Shown: positions 18,571 to 27,453 of the stretch, in pieces
Position numbering within the stretch: the stretch's first letter is position 1
How the letters are laid out: every line of letters starts with the position of its first letter
Source of the DNA: Erysipelotrichaceae bacterium
Lineage (GTDB): Bacteria; Bacillota_I; Bacilli_A; Erysipelotrichales; Erysipelotrichaceae
DNA length: 64,000 nucleotides
NCBI GenBank assembly: GCA_017512285.1
Contig: JAFWGU010000001.1
Span: 37,005 to 101,004, forward strand
Reading direction: 5' to 3'
Notes under the pieces: generated by a model
Seen by the model: the letters and a program-made list of their open reading frames with translations, nothing else
What the model was told of the DNA's origin: nothing
The model's database searches: none
Translations under genes and position numbers: made by a program

Positions 18571-19820
18571 GTTAACTTCACCTCTGCTCCTGTCTTTTTC
18601 AGATCCTCAAAGAAATCCGGATAGCTCTTGTTAACGGCTTCAGCCCCGTTAATGACTGTTTCCCCGTCAATTGAAGATGCCAGTACGGACAGGGCCATGA
18701 CAATGCGGTGATCACCATGCCCGTCCAGTTCCGCTTCTCCCTTGAGATCTGCTTTCCCTGTGATCCAAACGTTATTTTCATCTGAACTGATCTCACAGCC
18801 CAGTTTTCTTAATTCTTCCTCCATGGCCGCAATGCGGTCCGATTCCTTCATCCGTAATCTTCTTACGTCCGTGAAATGAGAGTCTCCGGTTGCCCTGCAT
18901 GCCATCGCAAACAGCATCGGTCCCAGATCAGGACAGTCCTTAAGACTGGCCTTCATTCCCCTGAAACCATCTGACGCAAAGCTGTAACCGCCGGTAACTA
19001 ATTTAACGGTCACACCCGCTTTTCTGAATAATTCGATGAACTGATGATCTCCCTGATGAGAATCATGATTCATTCCCAGAACCGTGATCTTTCTGTTATT
19101 CAGGGCTGCCAGGGCAGCGAAGAATACGGCCTGAGAATCATCACCGCTGACTGCGTCTGTGACTGAGTGATACTTCTGTGATCCCGGTACGGTAATGGTG
19201 TTTCCCTCAAACATGAACCTTATCCCGAATTCAGCCAGTACGTCAGCTGTCAGCTGCACATATGACCTTGATTCAAAAGGTTCCCTTACCTCTATTACCG
19301 AATCACCGTTAAGTAACGGCAGTAAGAGCATCAGCCCGGTAATGAACTGGGATGAAATATCTCCCCTGATCTCATATCTTCCGGGTTTAAGCTGACCTCT
19401 GACCCTGAGCTGCCCTTCTGACAGGCTCATCTCATACAGATCCTCATAGACCGTCTGCGGTCTTTCCATGAGTCTGCCCTTTCCGGTAAAGATGCATTCC
19501 CTGCCGCTTTGTGCAAACAGAGGCAGCAGAAATCTCAGCGTGCTTCCGGATTCCCGGCAGTCGATCAGGGAACCGTCATGGTTCAGATGTCCTCCGGTTC
19601 CTCTTACATAAGTGGAATCATCCTCTCTGACGTTCTCTGCCCCCAGTTTCCTGAGACAGTCCATGGTAGCCTTAATGTCATCATTATCAGCCAGATCCTT
19701 AATAACTGACCTGCCGTCAGCCAGGGCTGCGGCGATCAGATACCGGTGTGAAAGAGACTTGCTTGAAGGTATCCTTATCTCTGCAGGACTGTTATCAGCC
19801 CTGCCTATGATGGCCTTCAT
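18567..19820 (-). CDS. aroA: 3-phosphoshikimate 1-carboxyvinyltransferase (EPSP synthase)
   Basis: 417 residues. It joins shikimate 3-phosphate and phosphoenolpyruvate. Conserved regions are IPSSKSLSHRYLIAAALADG, DCRESGSTLRFLLPLFA, the SSQFITGLMLLLPLL segment and RMKESDRIAAMEEELRKLG, with the late LDGHGDHRIVMALSVLA. The length is usual. It overlaps aroF by one base (TGATG) and tyrA by four, consistent with translational coupling. Confidence 0.95.
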   Translation of the reverse strand: MKAIIGRADNSPAEIRIPSSKSLSHRYLIAAALADGRSVIKDLADNDDIKATMDCLRKLGAENVREDDSTYVRGTGGHLNHDGSLIDCRESGSTLRFLLPLFAQSGRECIFTGKGRLMERPQTVYEDLYEMSLSEGQLRVRGQLKPGRYEIRGDISSQFITGLMLLLPLLNGDSVIEVREPFESRSYVQLTADVLAEFGIRFMFEGNTITVPGSQKYHSVTDAVSGDDSQAVFFAALAALNNRKITVLGMNHDSHQGDHQFIELFRKAGVTVKLVTGGYSFASDGFRGMKASLKDCPDLGPMLFAMACRATGDSHFTDVRRLRMKESDRIAAMEEELRKLGCEISSDENNVWITGKADLKGEAELDGHGDHRIVMALSVLASSIDGETVINGAEAVNKSYPDFFEDLKKTGAEVKLT

Positions 19821-20836
19821 CAGAATTCCCTGCCTGTTGCCTCGGCGACCTTGCGGATCTTCTCCATCATGGCCGCAAATTTCTCCGGTTTCAGTGACTG
19901 AGCTCCATCGCTGAGAGCCTCTTCCGGATGATTGTGTACTTCTACGATGAGTCCGTCAGCCCCGGCTGCTACGGCAGCCATGGCTACCGGTTCAATCAGT
20001 TTCCAGTCGCCGGTCGCGTGTGACGGGTCAATGACGATCGGCAGATGGGTCTTTTCTCTGAGAAGCGGGATGACAGCCAGGTCCATGGTGAATCTGGTGG
20101 CCTTTTCAAATGTCCTTATGCCTCTTTCACAGAGAATGACATTCGGATTGCCGTTAGCCATGATGTATTCAGCTGCCATGATCCATTCCTCAATGGTGGC
20201 ACTCATGCCTCTCTTTAGCAGAACAGGCTTGTTTATGTGTCCTACTGCCCTGAGCAGGTCAAAGTTCTGCATGTTTCTGGCTCCAATCTGGACCAGATCA
20301 ACGTTTTCAATGAATTCATCCATGTTCTGGGAGGCCATTATCTCGGTAACGATCGGCATGCCGTTTCTGTTTCCGGCTTCCTTCATGATCTTTATACCTT
20401 TATAGCCCAAGCCCTGGAAGGAATACGGTGAAGTACGCGGCTTGTAGGCGCCTCCTCTTAGGATGTCCGCCCCGGCTTTTCTGACCTCAGCAGCTATTTC
20501 ATTGATGCTATCCTCAGACTCAACGGCACACGGGCCGGCCATGACAGCCAGCTTCTGCCCTCTTCCGATCTTGATCCCGCCAACGTCAACGATGGTATCC
20601 TCAGGATGGAAGAGTCTGTTGGCAAGCTTGTAAGGAGCCTGTACTCTCTGAACGTTTTCCACCCATTCATTTGCCTGAATGTCACGTTCATACAGTCCGG
20701 TAGTATCGCCAACCAGACCCAGTACGGTATACATGTCGCCGTGGCTCAGGTTTATTCTCAGTCCCTTTTCCTCAAATGAACTGATCAGGCGGTCCATTTC
20801 GCTTTGCGGTATGTTCTTTTTCAATGTAATGATCAT
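19820..20836 (-). CDS. aroF: DAHP synthase (type I-beta) with N-terminal ferredoxin-like regulatory domain
   Basis: 338 residues. It condenses erythrose 4-phosphate and phosphoenolpyruvate, the committed step. Residues 1-70 form a small alpha/beta regulatory domain that in related enzymes binds aromatic amino acids for feedback control. The TIM barrel shows LAVMAGPCAVES, GAYKPRTSPYSFQG, QIGARNMQNFDLL, LLKRGMSATIEEW and VIDPSHATGDW. It overlaps aroEK by 4 bases and aroA by one. Feedback by Tyr or Phe is inferred from family, not visible in sequence. Confidence 0.94.
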   Translation of the reverse strand: MIITLKKNIPQSEMDRLISSFEEKGLRINLSHGDMYTVLGLVGDTTGLYERDIQANEWVENVQRVQAPYKLANRLFHPEDTIVDVGGIKIGRGQKLAVMAGPCAVESEDSINEIAAEVRKAGADILRGGAYKPRTSPYSFQGLGYKGIKIMKEAGNRNGMPIVTEIMASQNMDEFIENVDLVQIGARNMQNFDLLRAVGHINKPVLLKRGMSATIEEWIMAAEYIMANGNPNVILCERGIRTFEKATRFTMDLAVIPLLREKTHLPIVIDPSHATGDWKLIEPVAMAAVAAGADGLIVEVHNHPEEALSDGAQSLKPEKFAAMMEKIRKVAEATGREF

Positions 20837-22074
20837 AAGCTATCCTCCATGACCTTCTCTATCGCCTCAGCTGCCTTGCTGAGGGCTTCATTATTGCTTA
20901 TTCTGATGTCACTGTACTTTTCGTACAGTTCTCTTCTTTCAATGTACAGTCTTTCTAGTGCTTCCCGGCTGCTGGAGATGGGACGGCTCTTGGTGGCATT
21001 CAGCTTTTCGATGCTTCTGTCCAGCCAGAACACCAGTCCGTTACTAGAGAGGTAAGACATGTTCTGTTCGTTCTTCACTACCCCTCCTCCGGTGGAGATG
21101 ATGACACCTGACTTACTGCGCAATTCCCTGCACAGCTGGGATTCCAGCTGGCGGAATGCTCCTTCGCCGTTCTTCTTGAAGTAACTGGCGATCGGCATCC
21201 CGATCCTCTTTACCAGCTCCCTGTCCATGTCGATCTGCTCCATGCCCAGATCTCTGGCCAGCTTTCTTCCTACGGTCGTCTTGCCAGATGTCGGCATGCC
21301 AATCAGCACGATATTTCTTCTGCTTCTTAACAGGTAACTGACACACTCGTCTACGCGTCTGTCATCCATCCTGTTTCCCGTAAACAGCTCATCAGCCGAC
21401 AGAGCCTGACTCACCAGCATTTCCAGGCCTCCCAGGGTCCTGATTCCCCTGACCTTGGCGTCAAACATCAGTCTGGTTCTGATCGGATTGGCAACGATGT
21501 CAATTACCCATTCAAGTCTGCTGAATCTTTCAACGTCAACGGGAACTTCATCGATGTTGGGATGCATGCCTACGGGAGTGGCATTGATGAGCAGGGTGAA
21601 TTCACCTTCCCTGTCATACAGTTCATTGTAACTGATGATGTCTTCCCTTTTCTGTCTGCTTACTCTGACATATGGCCAGCCAAGCTGATTCAGTGCTTCA
21701 GCTGCGGCTTTGGAAGCGCCTCCCGTACCAAGTATGGCAGCCTTGCCGCCATTTGGCGATACTTCATGCTTTTCCAGCATTCTTTTGAAGCCGATGTAAT
21801 CAGTGTTATATCCCTTCAGCTTTCCCTCGTGGTTCACGATGGTGTTTACAGCCTGCATCCCTGCAGCCGTTTCATCTATCTCATCAAGAAACTCGATTAC
21901 CGTCTTCTTATAGGGTATCGTGACATTTATGCCGTCAAAGTCTCTCTTCGCAAAGAATTCTTCGAGCTGATTCTCTTCCATCGGCCATAACTGATAGTCA
22001 GCGCCGATGAGGAATCCATGTATTTCCGGCGACCAGCTGTGACCCAGGGGATTTCCTATGAGTCCCAGTTTCAT
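20833..22074 (-). CDS. aroE: Bifunctional shikimate dehydrogenase - shikimate kinase (AroE-AroK fusion)
   Basis: 413 residues. The N-terminal ~260 residues are AroE: KLGLIGNPLGHSWSPEIHG, INVTIPYKK with the catalytic lysine, KGYNTDYIGF with the catalytic aspartate, and the NADP fold ILGTGGASKAA. The C-terminal ~150 residues are shikimate kinase: P-loop IGMPTSGKTTVG, the QIDMDRELVKR strand, GEGAFRQLE and IISTGGGVV. One chain thus carries out two consecutive steps. I chose ATG at 22074, which overlaps the aroC stop as ATGA; the frame extends to a GTG at 22083. Fusions of these enzymes in this order are uncommon. Confidence 0.92.
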   Translation of the reverse strand: MKLGLIGNPLGHSWSPEIHGFLIGADYQLWPMEENQLEEFFAKRDFDGINVTIPYKKTVIEFLDEIDETAAGMQAVNTIVNHEGKLKGYNTDYIGFKRMLEKHEVSPNGGKAAILGTGGASKAAAEALNQLGWPYVRVSRQKREDIISYNELYDREGEFTLLINATPVGMHPNIDEVPVDVERFSRLEWVIDIVANPIRTRLMFDAKVRGIRTLGGLEMLVSQALSADELFTGNRMDDRRVDECVSYLLRSRRNIVLIGMPTSGKTTVGRKLARDLGMEQIDMDRELVKRIGMPIASYFKKNGEGAFRQLESQLCRELRSKSGVIISTGGGVVKNEQNMSYLSSNGLVFWLDRSIEKLNATKSRPISSSREALERLYIERRELYEKYSDIRISNNEALSKAAEAIEKVMEDSL

Positions 22075-23165
22075 GCCAGCCACCCTGTTCCCTTTTCAAT
22101 GCAGATGAGATCTGCGATCACCAATGCCGTTAAGGCATCAACTACGGCTCTGGCTCTGTGAACGATTGCCGGATCATGACGGCCCTTTATTTCCAGTTCA
22201 ACATTTTCCATCGTCTCAAAGTTTACGGTTTCCTGTAACTTCCCGATAGAAGGCGTCGGCTTAATGACGGTTGAAAATACCACCGGCATGCCGTTGGTGA
22301 TCCCGCCATTTACTCCGCCGTTGTTATTGGTCAGAGTTACGATCTTACCGTCAACGACTCTGAATGGATCGTTAGCTCCAGAGCCGGTCATCTTCGCAAA
22401 CCTGAATCCGGCACCAAACTGTATGCCCTTTACGGCACCAATTGAGAACATGGCCCTGGCCAGTTCTGATTCAACGGAACTGAAGGAAGGTTCGCCTATT
22501 CCTGCCGGTAAGCCGCTGATGACCGTTTCCAGTACACCGCCCACGGAATCCTTGTCTTCTCTGGCTGACTTGATGCGTTCCATCATCCTTTCAGCCATTT
22601 CATCATTTAATACGGCAAACTGCCTGTCATTAAGAGTTCTGAGATCATTCTCCAGATCATCCCAGTTGAAGTCATAGTCTTCAATACCGTTAAGAGAATC
22701 AATGTGCGTTCCAATCAGAATGCCCTTGTCTTCCAGAGCCTTTCTGACGATCGAACCAACGGCAACTAACGGTGCCGTCAGCCTTCCTGAGAAGTGGCCG
22801 CCGCCGCTGGCATCCTGATAGCCCCGGTATTTTACCTGAGCCGTATAGTCAGCGTGTCCCGGTCTGGCAATGCTCTTAATCCTTTCATAATCCGCCGGTT
22901 TTGCGTCCGTGTTTTCAATCAGGACCGTAACCGGTGTTCCTTCCGTAAAGCCATCCTTTACGCCCGAGACGAAATGCGGGATGTCTTCCTCACTTCTGGC
23001 CGTGGAAATGGCAGATACCGATCTGCGCTTGTTCATTTCCCTGCTTATGTAATCCATGTCGATCTTAATGCCGGCCGGTAAGCCGTCAATAACGGCACCC
23101 ACACACTCACCGTGTGATTCGCCAAACAGTGTTACCGTTATCAGATTTCCCAGTGTATTTCTCAT
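22071..23165 (-). CDS. aroC: Chorismate synthase
   Basis: 364 residues. It makes chorismate from EPSP using reduced FMN. Signatures are FGESHGECVGAVIDGLPAG, the RPGHADYTAQVKYRG segment, the SGGGHFSGRLTAPLVAVGSI block and the NGGVNGGITNGMP motif. Length is normal. It overlaps aroB by 4 bases and aroEK by 4 bases. Confidence 0.96.
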   Translation of the reverse strand: MRNTLGNLITVTLFGESHGECVGAVIDGLPAGIKIDMDYISREMNKRRSVSAISTARSEEDIPHFVSGVKDGFTEGTPVTVLIENTDAKPADYERIKSIARPGHADYTAQVKYRGYQDASGGGHFSGRLTAPLVAVGSIVRKALEDKGILIGTHIDSLNGIEDYDFNWDDLENDLRTLNDRQFAVLNDEMAERMMERIKSAREDKDSVGGVLETVISGLPAGIGEPSFSSVESELARAMFSIGAVKGIQFGAGFRFAKMTGSGANDPFRVVDGKIVTLTNNNGGVNGGITNGMPVVFSTVIKPTPSIGKLQETVNFETMENVELEIKGRHDPAIVHRARAVVDALTALVIADLICIEKGTGWLA

Positions 23166-24157
23166 CCCAGCTTCCTCCTGATCCTGTCAAAACTCCATCT
23201 TTCAATGTGACCCTTGCCGATTTCATCCACCTGAACGATATCAATGCCGTCTGCGGCAGATTTCTTGTCATTGCAGATGATGCTGAACACTTTCTCATTG
23301 TCACATTCACAGCTTTCCGGCAGATCAAGCTTCTGCAGCACCTTGTGAAGTCTTTCCTTTATTTCTTCATTTTCCAGAACAGTCATCATGCCCATGGCAA
23401 CACATTCACCATGCAGATATCTGCCCTCGCCGACTGTCTCATACCCATGTCCGAATGTATGCCCGAAATTCAGCAGCTTTCTGATTCCGGTCTCATTTTC
23501 ATCCTGCTCAACTATTTCCTTCTTCAGGATCAGAGATCTCTCGATGATCTCATCAAGATGACTTTCGTAATCACCCTCGAACAGTTCAAACAGTTTCTCA
23601 TCAAGTATCAGTCCCATTTTTACTGCCTCAGCCAGACCGTTATTGACGTGTCTTGACGGCAGTGTGCTCAGGGTTTCAGGATCGATCAGCACCAGTGAAG
23701 GCTGCCAGAAGGCACCGACGATGTTCTTGATGCCTCCCAGATCAACAGCTGTCTTGCCGCCGATCGATGAGTCGATCTGAGCCAGGGTCGTGGTTGGAAT
23801 GTTCAGGTATCTTATGCCCCTCATGTAGGTCGCTGCGACAAATCCGGCCACATCGCCTACCACACCTCCGCCAATACCGATTATAACGTCATGGCGGTTG
23901 GCTCTGTTTCTAGCCAGCCAGCTAAGTATGTCACGGTAGGTATTAAGATTCTTATTGGCCTCACCATGGTTGAAACGGAACAGCGGGCTGTCAGGATACT
24001 GGTCCAGCAGGATGCTGATCCATTTATCATCAACACCGTCATCGGAGATGATGAACACGTTAAAACCTTCACCGATCAGGCTTCTGGCTTTCTTAAGCAG
24101 CCCGTGTTCGATGAATATCGAGTAATCACGCTGTCTGGTAGTTACCTTGATTTCCAT
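23162..24157 (-). CDS. aroB: 3-dehydroquinate synthase
   Basis: 331 residues. It cyclises DAHP to 3-dehydroquinate with NAD+ and a divalent metal. Visible motifs are GGGVVGDVAGFVAATYMRGI, PTTTLAQIDSSIGGKTAVD, the NIVGAFWQP segment and metal-binding HGYETVG and YLHGECVAMGM. It is the first gene of the seven-gene aro operon. The coding start at 24157 follows the leader terminator by only 17 bases, so its expression depends on that terminator being bypassed. Confidence 0.95.
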   Translation of the reverse strand: MEIKVTTRQRDYSIFIEHGLLKKARSLIGEGFNVFIISDDGVDDKWISILLDQYPDSPLFRFNHGEANKNLNTYRDILSWLARNRANRHDVIIGIGGGVVGDVAGFVAATYMRGIRYLNIPTTTLAQIDSSIGGKTAVDLGGIKNIVGAFWQPSLVLIDPETLSTLPSRHVNNGLAEAVKMGLILDEKLFELFEGDYESHLDEIIERSLILKKEIVEQDENETGIRKLLNFGHTFGHGYETVGEGRYLHGECVAMGMMTVLENEEIKERLHKVLQKLDLPESCECDNEKVFSIICNDKKSAADGIDIVQVDEIGKGHIERWSFDRIRRKLG

Positions 24158-24174
24158 GTTTCCGTTCCTTTCCT

Positions 24175-24267
24175 GAAAAAAGCCATGTGGCTATCCACAT
24201 GGCTCAACTAGCTTACCTATGGATAACGCCGGGCATCTCAAAGCGGGCAATCATCCAATACTGCCCG
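24175..24267 (-). promoter_or_regulatory. Attenuator (mutually exclusive hairpins and terminator) in the aro operon leader
   Basis: The terminator is a perfect 10-bp stem (24181-24190 with 24195-24204) with a 4-base loop and a U-run at 24175-24181, read on the minus strand. The segment UUAUCCAU (24226-24219) can pair with GUGGAUAG in the end of the leader peptide (24276-24269) or with the second copy of GUGGAUAG in the terminator (24198-24191). The first pairing leaves the terminator free; the second breaks it. A further hairpin, CGGGCA/UGCCCG (24267-24262 with 24249-24244), has a competing UGCCCG at 24235-24230. This is the layout of ribosome-mediated attenuation. Confidence 0.8.
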
Positions 24268-24268
24268 A

Positions 24269-24310
24269 CTATCCACAATAATAATATGCGTAAGATACGA
24301 CTGTTTTCAT
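24269..24310 (-). CDS. Tyrosine-rich leader peptide of the aro operon (13 codons)
   Basis: The small frame encodes MKTVVSYAYYYCG and stops at TAG (24271-24269). Four of thirteen residues are tyrosine, three consecutive, just before the stop. The next coding gene upstream of the terminator is this one, and the operon it precedes makes tyrosine. The final bases GTGGATAG of the frame are also a pairing partner in the attenuator. The predicted transcription start falls on or next to the A of its ATG, so it may be translated as a leaderless mRNA; no Shine-Dalgarno sequence is present. It is too short to be caught by length-filtered gene calling. Confidence 0.75.
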   Translation of the reverse strand: MKTVVSYAYYYCG

Positions 24311-24345
24311 GCTATAAGTATATTCCCGCTAAATGTAAATATCAA
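24311..24345 (-). promoter_or_regulatory. Sigma-A promoter of the aro operon
   Basis: On the minus strand TTGATA (24345-24340) and TATACT (24322-24317) are separated by exactly 17 bases. The expected start, 7 bases after the -10 box, is at about 24310, the first base of the leader-peptide ATG. The promoter overlaps the region just after the fucosidase stop codon. Confidence 0.8.
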
Positions 24346-24374
24346 TATGTGATTTCTGAAAACCTTTCACTATC

Positions 24375-25658
24375 TTACAGCCAGATCTGAGGATACTTAT
24401 GGAATGGCTTGTATACCATTGGCTCATCAAATTCGATCTTGTATACAGGCACGAATTCATCTTCCTCAACCTTCAGGTTTCTTAATTCGACTCTGTGATC
24501 ATCAGTATATCTGAATTCTACTTCCTCACCAGTTGAAAGCTTGGTAACTCTGACCGGCTTGGTAAAGACACCTGAATAATACATCAGTCCTCCCTCAGGA
24601 GAGATCCAGTTCCACAGATAGACGCACTTAAGATCCTTGCCATAGGTAATGCCTGATATGCCGTTGCCTCCTCTGAACCAGGATCCGGAAAGAATGTTCG
24701 GATGCAGCTGACCGTAAACGGCTTCCCCGTTCTTTTCCAGCCATTTGCCTACTTCCGTAAGCGGCTTGATGGCATCAGCAGGAATTGAACCGTCCGGCTT
24801 AGGTCCTACATTTAACAAGAGATTGCCGCCGTTGCAGGCGCAGGTATTCAGCATTCTTAATATTCTCTGAGCGCTGTAGGCATATGGCAGGGCCTGTTTT
24901 TCATCAAGATAACCCCAGGCAATGTCGTTGAAGGTCATGCAGGCTTCCCAGTCTCTGTCCAGAACTCTGATCTTGCCTTCCGGTGTACCGAAGTCCTCAG
25001 CCAGTCTGGAACGGTCATTGATGATGATGTCAGGCTGTAAGGCTCTGAGCCTCTGGTTTCTGGCCAGAGAATCCCAGCCCTCCCAGGATTCCATCGGCTG
25101 CGGTACGTCGTACCATAGAATGTCTATCTTGCCGTAGTTTGTCAGTAATTCAGTATTGAGAGCTTCCAGATAATCAAGGAATCTCCGTCTGGCTTCATTG
25201 TCATAGGCACATCTGGCACCGTCCGGATGTCTCCAGTCCATCAGAGAACTGTAGAATCCTATGCCAAGACCGTACTTGCGGCAGGCATCAACGAATTCTC
25301 TGACGATGTCCCTGTGACAGCCGTAGTTAACGGAATTGAATGGATTGACCTTTGAATCCCACAGGGAGAAACCCTCATGATGTCTTGAGGTCAGTACCAT
25401 GTACTTCATGCCGGCTGCCTTGGCCAGTTTAGCCCATTTCTCGCAGCAGCCTTCCTCAGGCCTGAACATGTCAGCGTACTTCTCGTATTCTTCCTTATCG
25501 ATGCCTTCCATGGACATTACCCACTCATGGCGTCCGATTACGGAATAAAGACCGAAATGTACGAACATTCCGAAGCGGGCTTCACGCCACCATTTCATTC
25601 TTCTGTCTCTGGAGGCGGCCAGCGCCTTCTCATAGTCTTCCTTCTTCAGTATTTCCAT
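24375..25658 (-). CDS. Alpha-L-fucosidase (GH29)
   Basis: 427 residues. It hydrolyses alpha-linked L-fucose from glycans such as mucin or milk oligosaccharides. GH29 marks: KWWREARFGMFVHFGLYS, the YMVLTSRHHEGFSLWDSK block with the substrate histidines, GIGFYSSLMDWRHPD, and KIDILWYDVPQP, whose aspartate aligns with the catalytic nucleophile (usual form W-F-D-G). There is no signal peptide, so it is probably cytosolic and would act on imported oligosaccharides. The short C-terminal beta domain ends at 24375. Ribosome site GGAGG lies 4 bases before the ATG. A monocistronic unit. Confidence 0.92.
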   Translation of the reverse strand: MEILKKEDYEKALAASRDRRMKWWREARFGMFVHFGLYSVIGRHEWVMSMEGIDKEEYEKYADMFRPEEGCCEKWAKLAKAAGMKYMVLTSRHHEGFSLWDSKVNPFNSVNYGCHRDIVREFVDACRKYGLGIGFYSSLMDWRHPDGARCAYDNEARRRFLDYLEALNTELLTNYGKIDILWYDVPQPMESWEGWDSLARNQRLRALQPDIIINDRSRLAEDFGTPEGKIRVLDRDWEACMTFNDIAWGYLDEKQALPYAYSAQRILRMLNTCACNGGNLLLNVGPKPDGSIPADAIKPLTEVGKWLEKNGEAVYGQLHPNILSGSWFRGGNGISGITYGKDLKCVYLWNWISPEGGLMYYSGVFTKPVRVTKLSTGEEVEFRYTDDHRVELRNLKVEEDEFVPVYKIEFDEPMVYKPFHKYPQIWL

Positions 25659-26011
25659 ATTCCCTCCACAATAAAACCAGCACCTGTTTCAGGTTCACAT
25701 GTCTGCAGATCAATGGAGAAGTTTGTAATTGAGTGTTATTGGGGTACGATACTCCACTGCAGGCATTATCTACTGATTTCTGACTATAATCACTGGGATA
25801 ATTATAACAGAACGCTCGGATAGATTGAACCATGTGTCACAGATGCTGGAAATTAAAGTAACATAACTGAAAAGAGCTTAAGTTACATTAATTCAGTCTA
25901 ATGAAACCTGAATGCTGATAAGAACAGATTTTGTTTCTTTAGCTGTAACTGCTACATATGTGTAACTACAGTATAGTAGACGGGAATGTGAAATAAAAGA
26001 GAATCAATGTG
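25659..26011. promoter_or_regulatory. Intergenic region with the fucosidase promoter; remainder noncoding
   Basis: On the minus strand TTCAAT (25829-25824), 17 bases, TATAAT (25806-25801) form the likely fucosidase promoter, giving a leader of about 136 bases. In that leader ACCTG-AAA-CAGGT close to the ribosome site could be an operator or small hairpin. From about 25830 to 26000 the sequence is AT-rich with two TGTAACT direct repeats near 25950 and no convincing gene. Confidence 0.5.
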
Positions 26012-26040
26012 AAAAAAAGAGGAATTATTCACATTCCTCT
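26012..26040 (-). terminator. Terminator of mgtE
   Basis: On the minus strand AGAGGAAT (26040-26033) pairs with ATTCCTCT (26025-26018), loop of 7, followed by a run of T. It sits directly after the mgtE stop. Confidence 0.88.
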
Positions 26041-26041
26041 C

Positions 26042-27436
26042 TTAAACAAGTTTCAATATGTTGATCAGCAGCAGCCAGGCCATTCCATAATAGGAAACAA
26101 CGGCTACCAGGTCATTGATCGTAGTAATGAACGGGCCGGAAGCTACGGCCGGGTCAATGTTGACTTTCTTGAAGAAGATCGGTACTGTCGTACCTACCAG
26201 GCTGGAAATCACCATCGCCGTAAGCAGAGCAATGCCTACACAGGCACTGACCGCAAACGAGAAGTTTGTGGCATAGCCCTTGAACAGATGCACGTACAGA
26301 CCGATGAAGATGAAACTTGCTCCTCCCAGTATCAGACCGTTTACCAGACCTACTCTCACTTCCTTCAGGACAAGTCCCAGTTTCTGCCTGGCAGAGATGT
26401 CTTCATCCATCAGTACACGAATGGTTACAGCCAGTGACTGCGTGCCGACGTTACCGGCCATGTCCAGTACAAGTGACTGGAAGCAGACGATTACGGCGAT
26501 CTGGGCAACAACTTCCTCAAAGATGCCTACTACGGATGATACGACCATGCCCAGTACCAGCAAGGCACATAACCATGGCAGTCTCTTTCTCATGCTGTCG
26601 ATGAGAGACTCGTTCAGGTCCTCCTCGTTGGTCAAACCGGCTAACTTGGCGTAGTCTTCACTTAACTCTTCATCTACTGTTTCGATGATGTCCTGAGCAG
26701 TCAGAACACCAAGCAGTTCATTCTGATCGTTTATTACCGGCAATGACAGCTCGGCATAGGCCTTGATGTCTTCCAATACGTTTTCTATCTTTTCGTGGTC
26801 ATGCAGTACAGGGTAACCTGTGATAATGAGCTTGTCCAGATCATCGTTCTCTCTGGCTCTGATCAGGTCTCTCAGATCGATCTCGCCATAGAACAGATCC
26901 TTATCATCTATTACATATAAGGTATCAATGTTGTCATTGTCCTCTGACTGTCTTATCAATTCCTTCATTGCCTGCTTTACTGTAAGGCCGCGGTGGATGA
27001 CGATGAAGTTGGTCGTCATCTTGGCACCGATCTCATCCTCGTCATATGACTGAATGAGTCTGATGTCATGGGATTCCTTGCGTCCCAGCATGTCGAGCAG
27101 CTTGGCTTCGTATTCATCGTCAATTTCTTCCAGGAGGTCAACGGCATCGTCAACGTCCATCTCGGAAATGACCTTGGCAGCCTGCTGGATGTTGATTTCA
27201 GAAAGATATTCATCAGGTTCTTCCAGATATGAGAAGATGTCGGCAACTCTTTCAGCGCCAAGCACCTGATACAGATGCAGTCTTTCTTCCTTGGTAAGAC
27301 CTTCCAGGGCATATGATATGTCAGCGTCATGGTAGTCTTCCAAAGCCGTCTTCAGCTTTCTGGGACCTTTTACCGTCTTTACTAACTCTATTATCTCCTG
27401 AATATTCTCATCCTGGAGCACATCCATGTTCTTCAT
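26042..27436 (-). CDS. mgtE: Magnesium transporter MgtE
   Basis: 464 residues. The cytosolic part comprises the MgtE N domain (residues ~25-130, HEAT-like, with the LLEEIDDEYEAKLLDML segment) and a pair of CBS domains (~135-255) that sense Mg2+. The pore domain with five membrane helices runs from ~285 to the end and carries the family signature MAGNVGTQSLAVTIR. Excess Mg2+ closes the channel through the CBS/N domains. Start ATG at 27436 follows GGAAGGTGTCC. A terminator hairpin in the leader suggests control by transcription attenuation. Confidence 0.95.
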   Translation of the reverse strand: MKNMDVLQDENIQEIIELVKTVKGPRKLKTALEDYHDADISYALEGLTKEERLHLYQVLGAERVADIFSYLEEPDEYLSEINIQQAAKVISEMDVDDAVDLLEEIDDEYEAKLLDMLGRKESHDIRLIQSYDEDEIGAKMTTNFIVIHRGLTVKQAMKELIRQSEDNDNIDTLYVIDDKDLFYGEIDLRDLIRARENDDLDKLIITGYPVLHDHEKIENVLEDIKAYAELSLPVINDQNELLGVLTAQDIIETVDEELSEDYAKLAGLTNEEDLNESLIDSMRKRLPWLCALLVLGMVVSSVVGIFEEVVAQIAVIVCFQSLVLDMAGNVGTQSLAVTIRVLMDEDISARQKLGLVLKEVRVGLVNGLILGGASFIFIGLYVHLFKGYATNFSFAVSACVGIALLTAMVISSLVGTTVPIFFKKVNIDPAVASGPFITTINDLVAVVSYYGMAWLLLINILKLV

Positions 27437-27453
27437 GAGGACACCTTCCCTTC

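Noticed and set aside
24175..24374. T-box riboswitch for the aro operon
   Set aside because: The conserved antiterminator core (GGUGGNACC type) and specifier-loop elements are absent, while a Tyr-rich leader frame and alternative pairings explain the terminator.
25830..26000. TGTAACT direct repeats near 25950 as an operator or repeat array
   Set aside because: Only two short copies with no fixed spacing and no adjacent promoter for a gene on that side.
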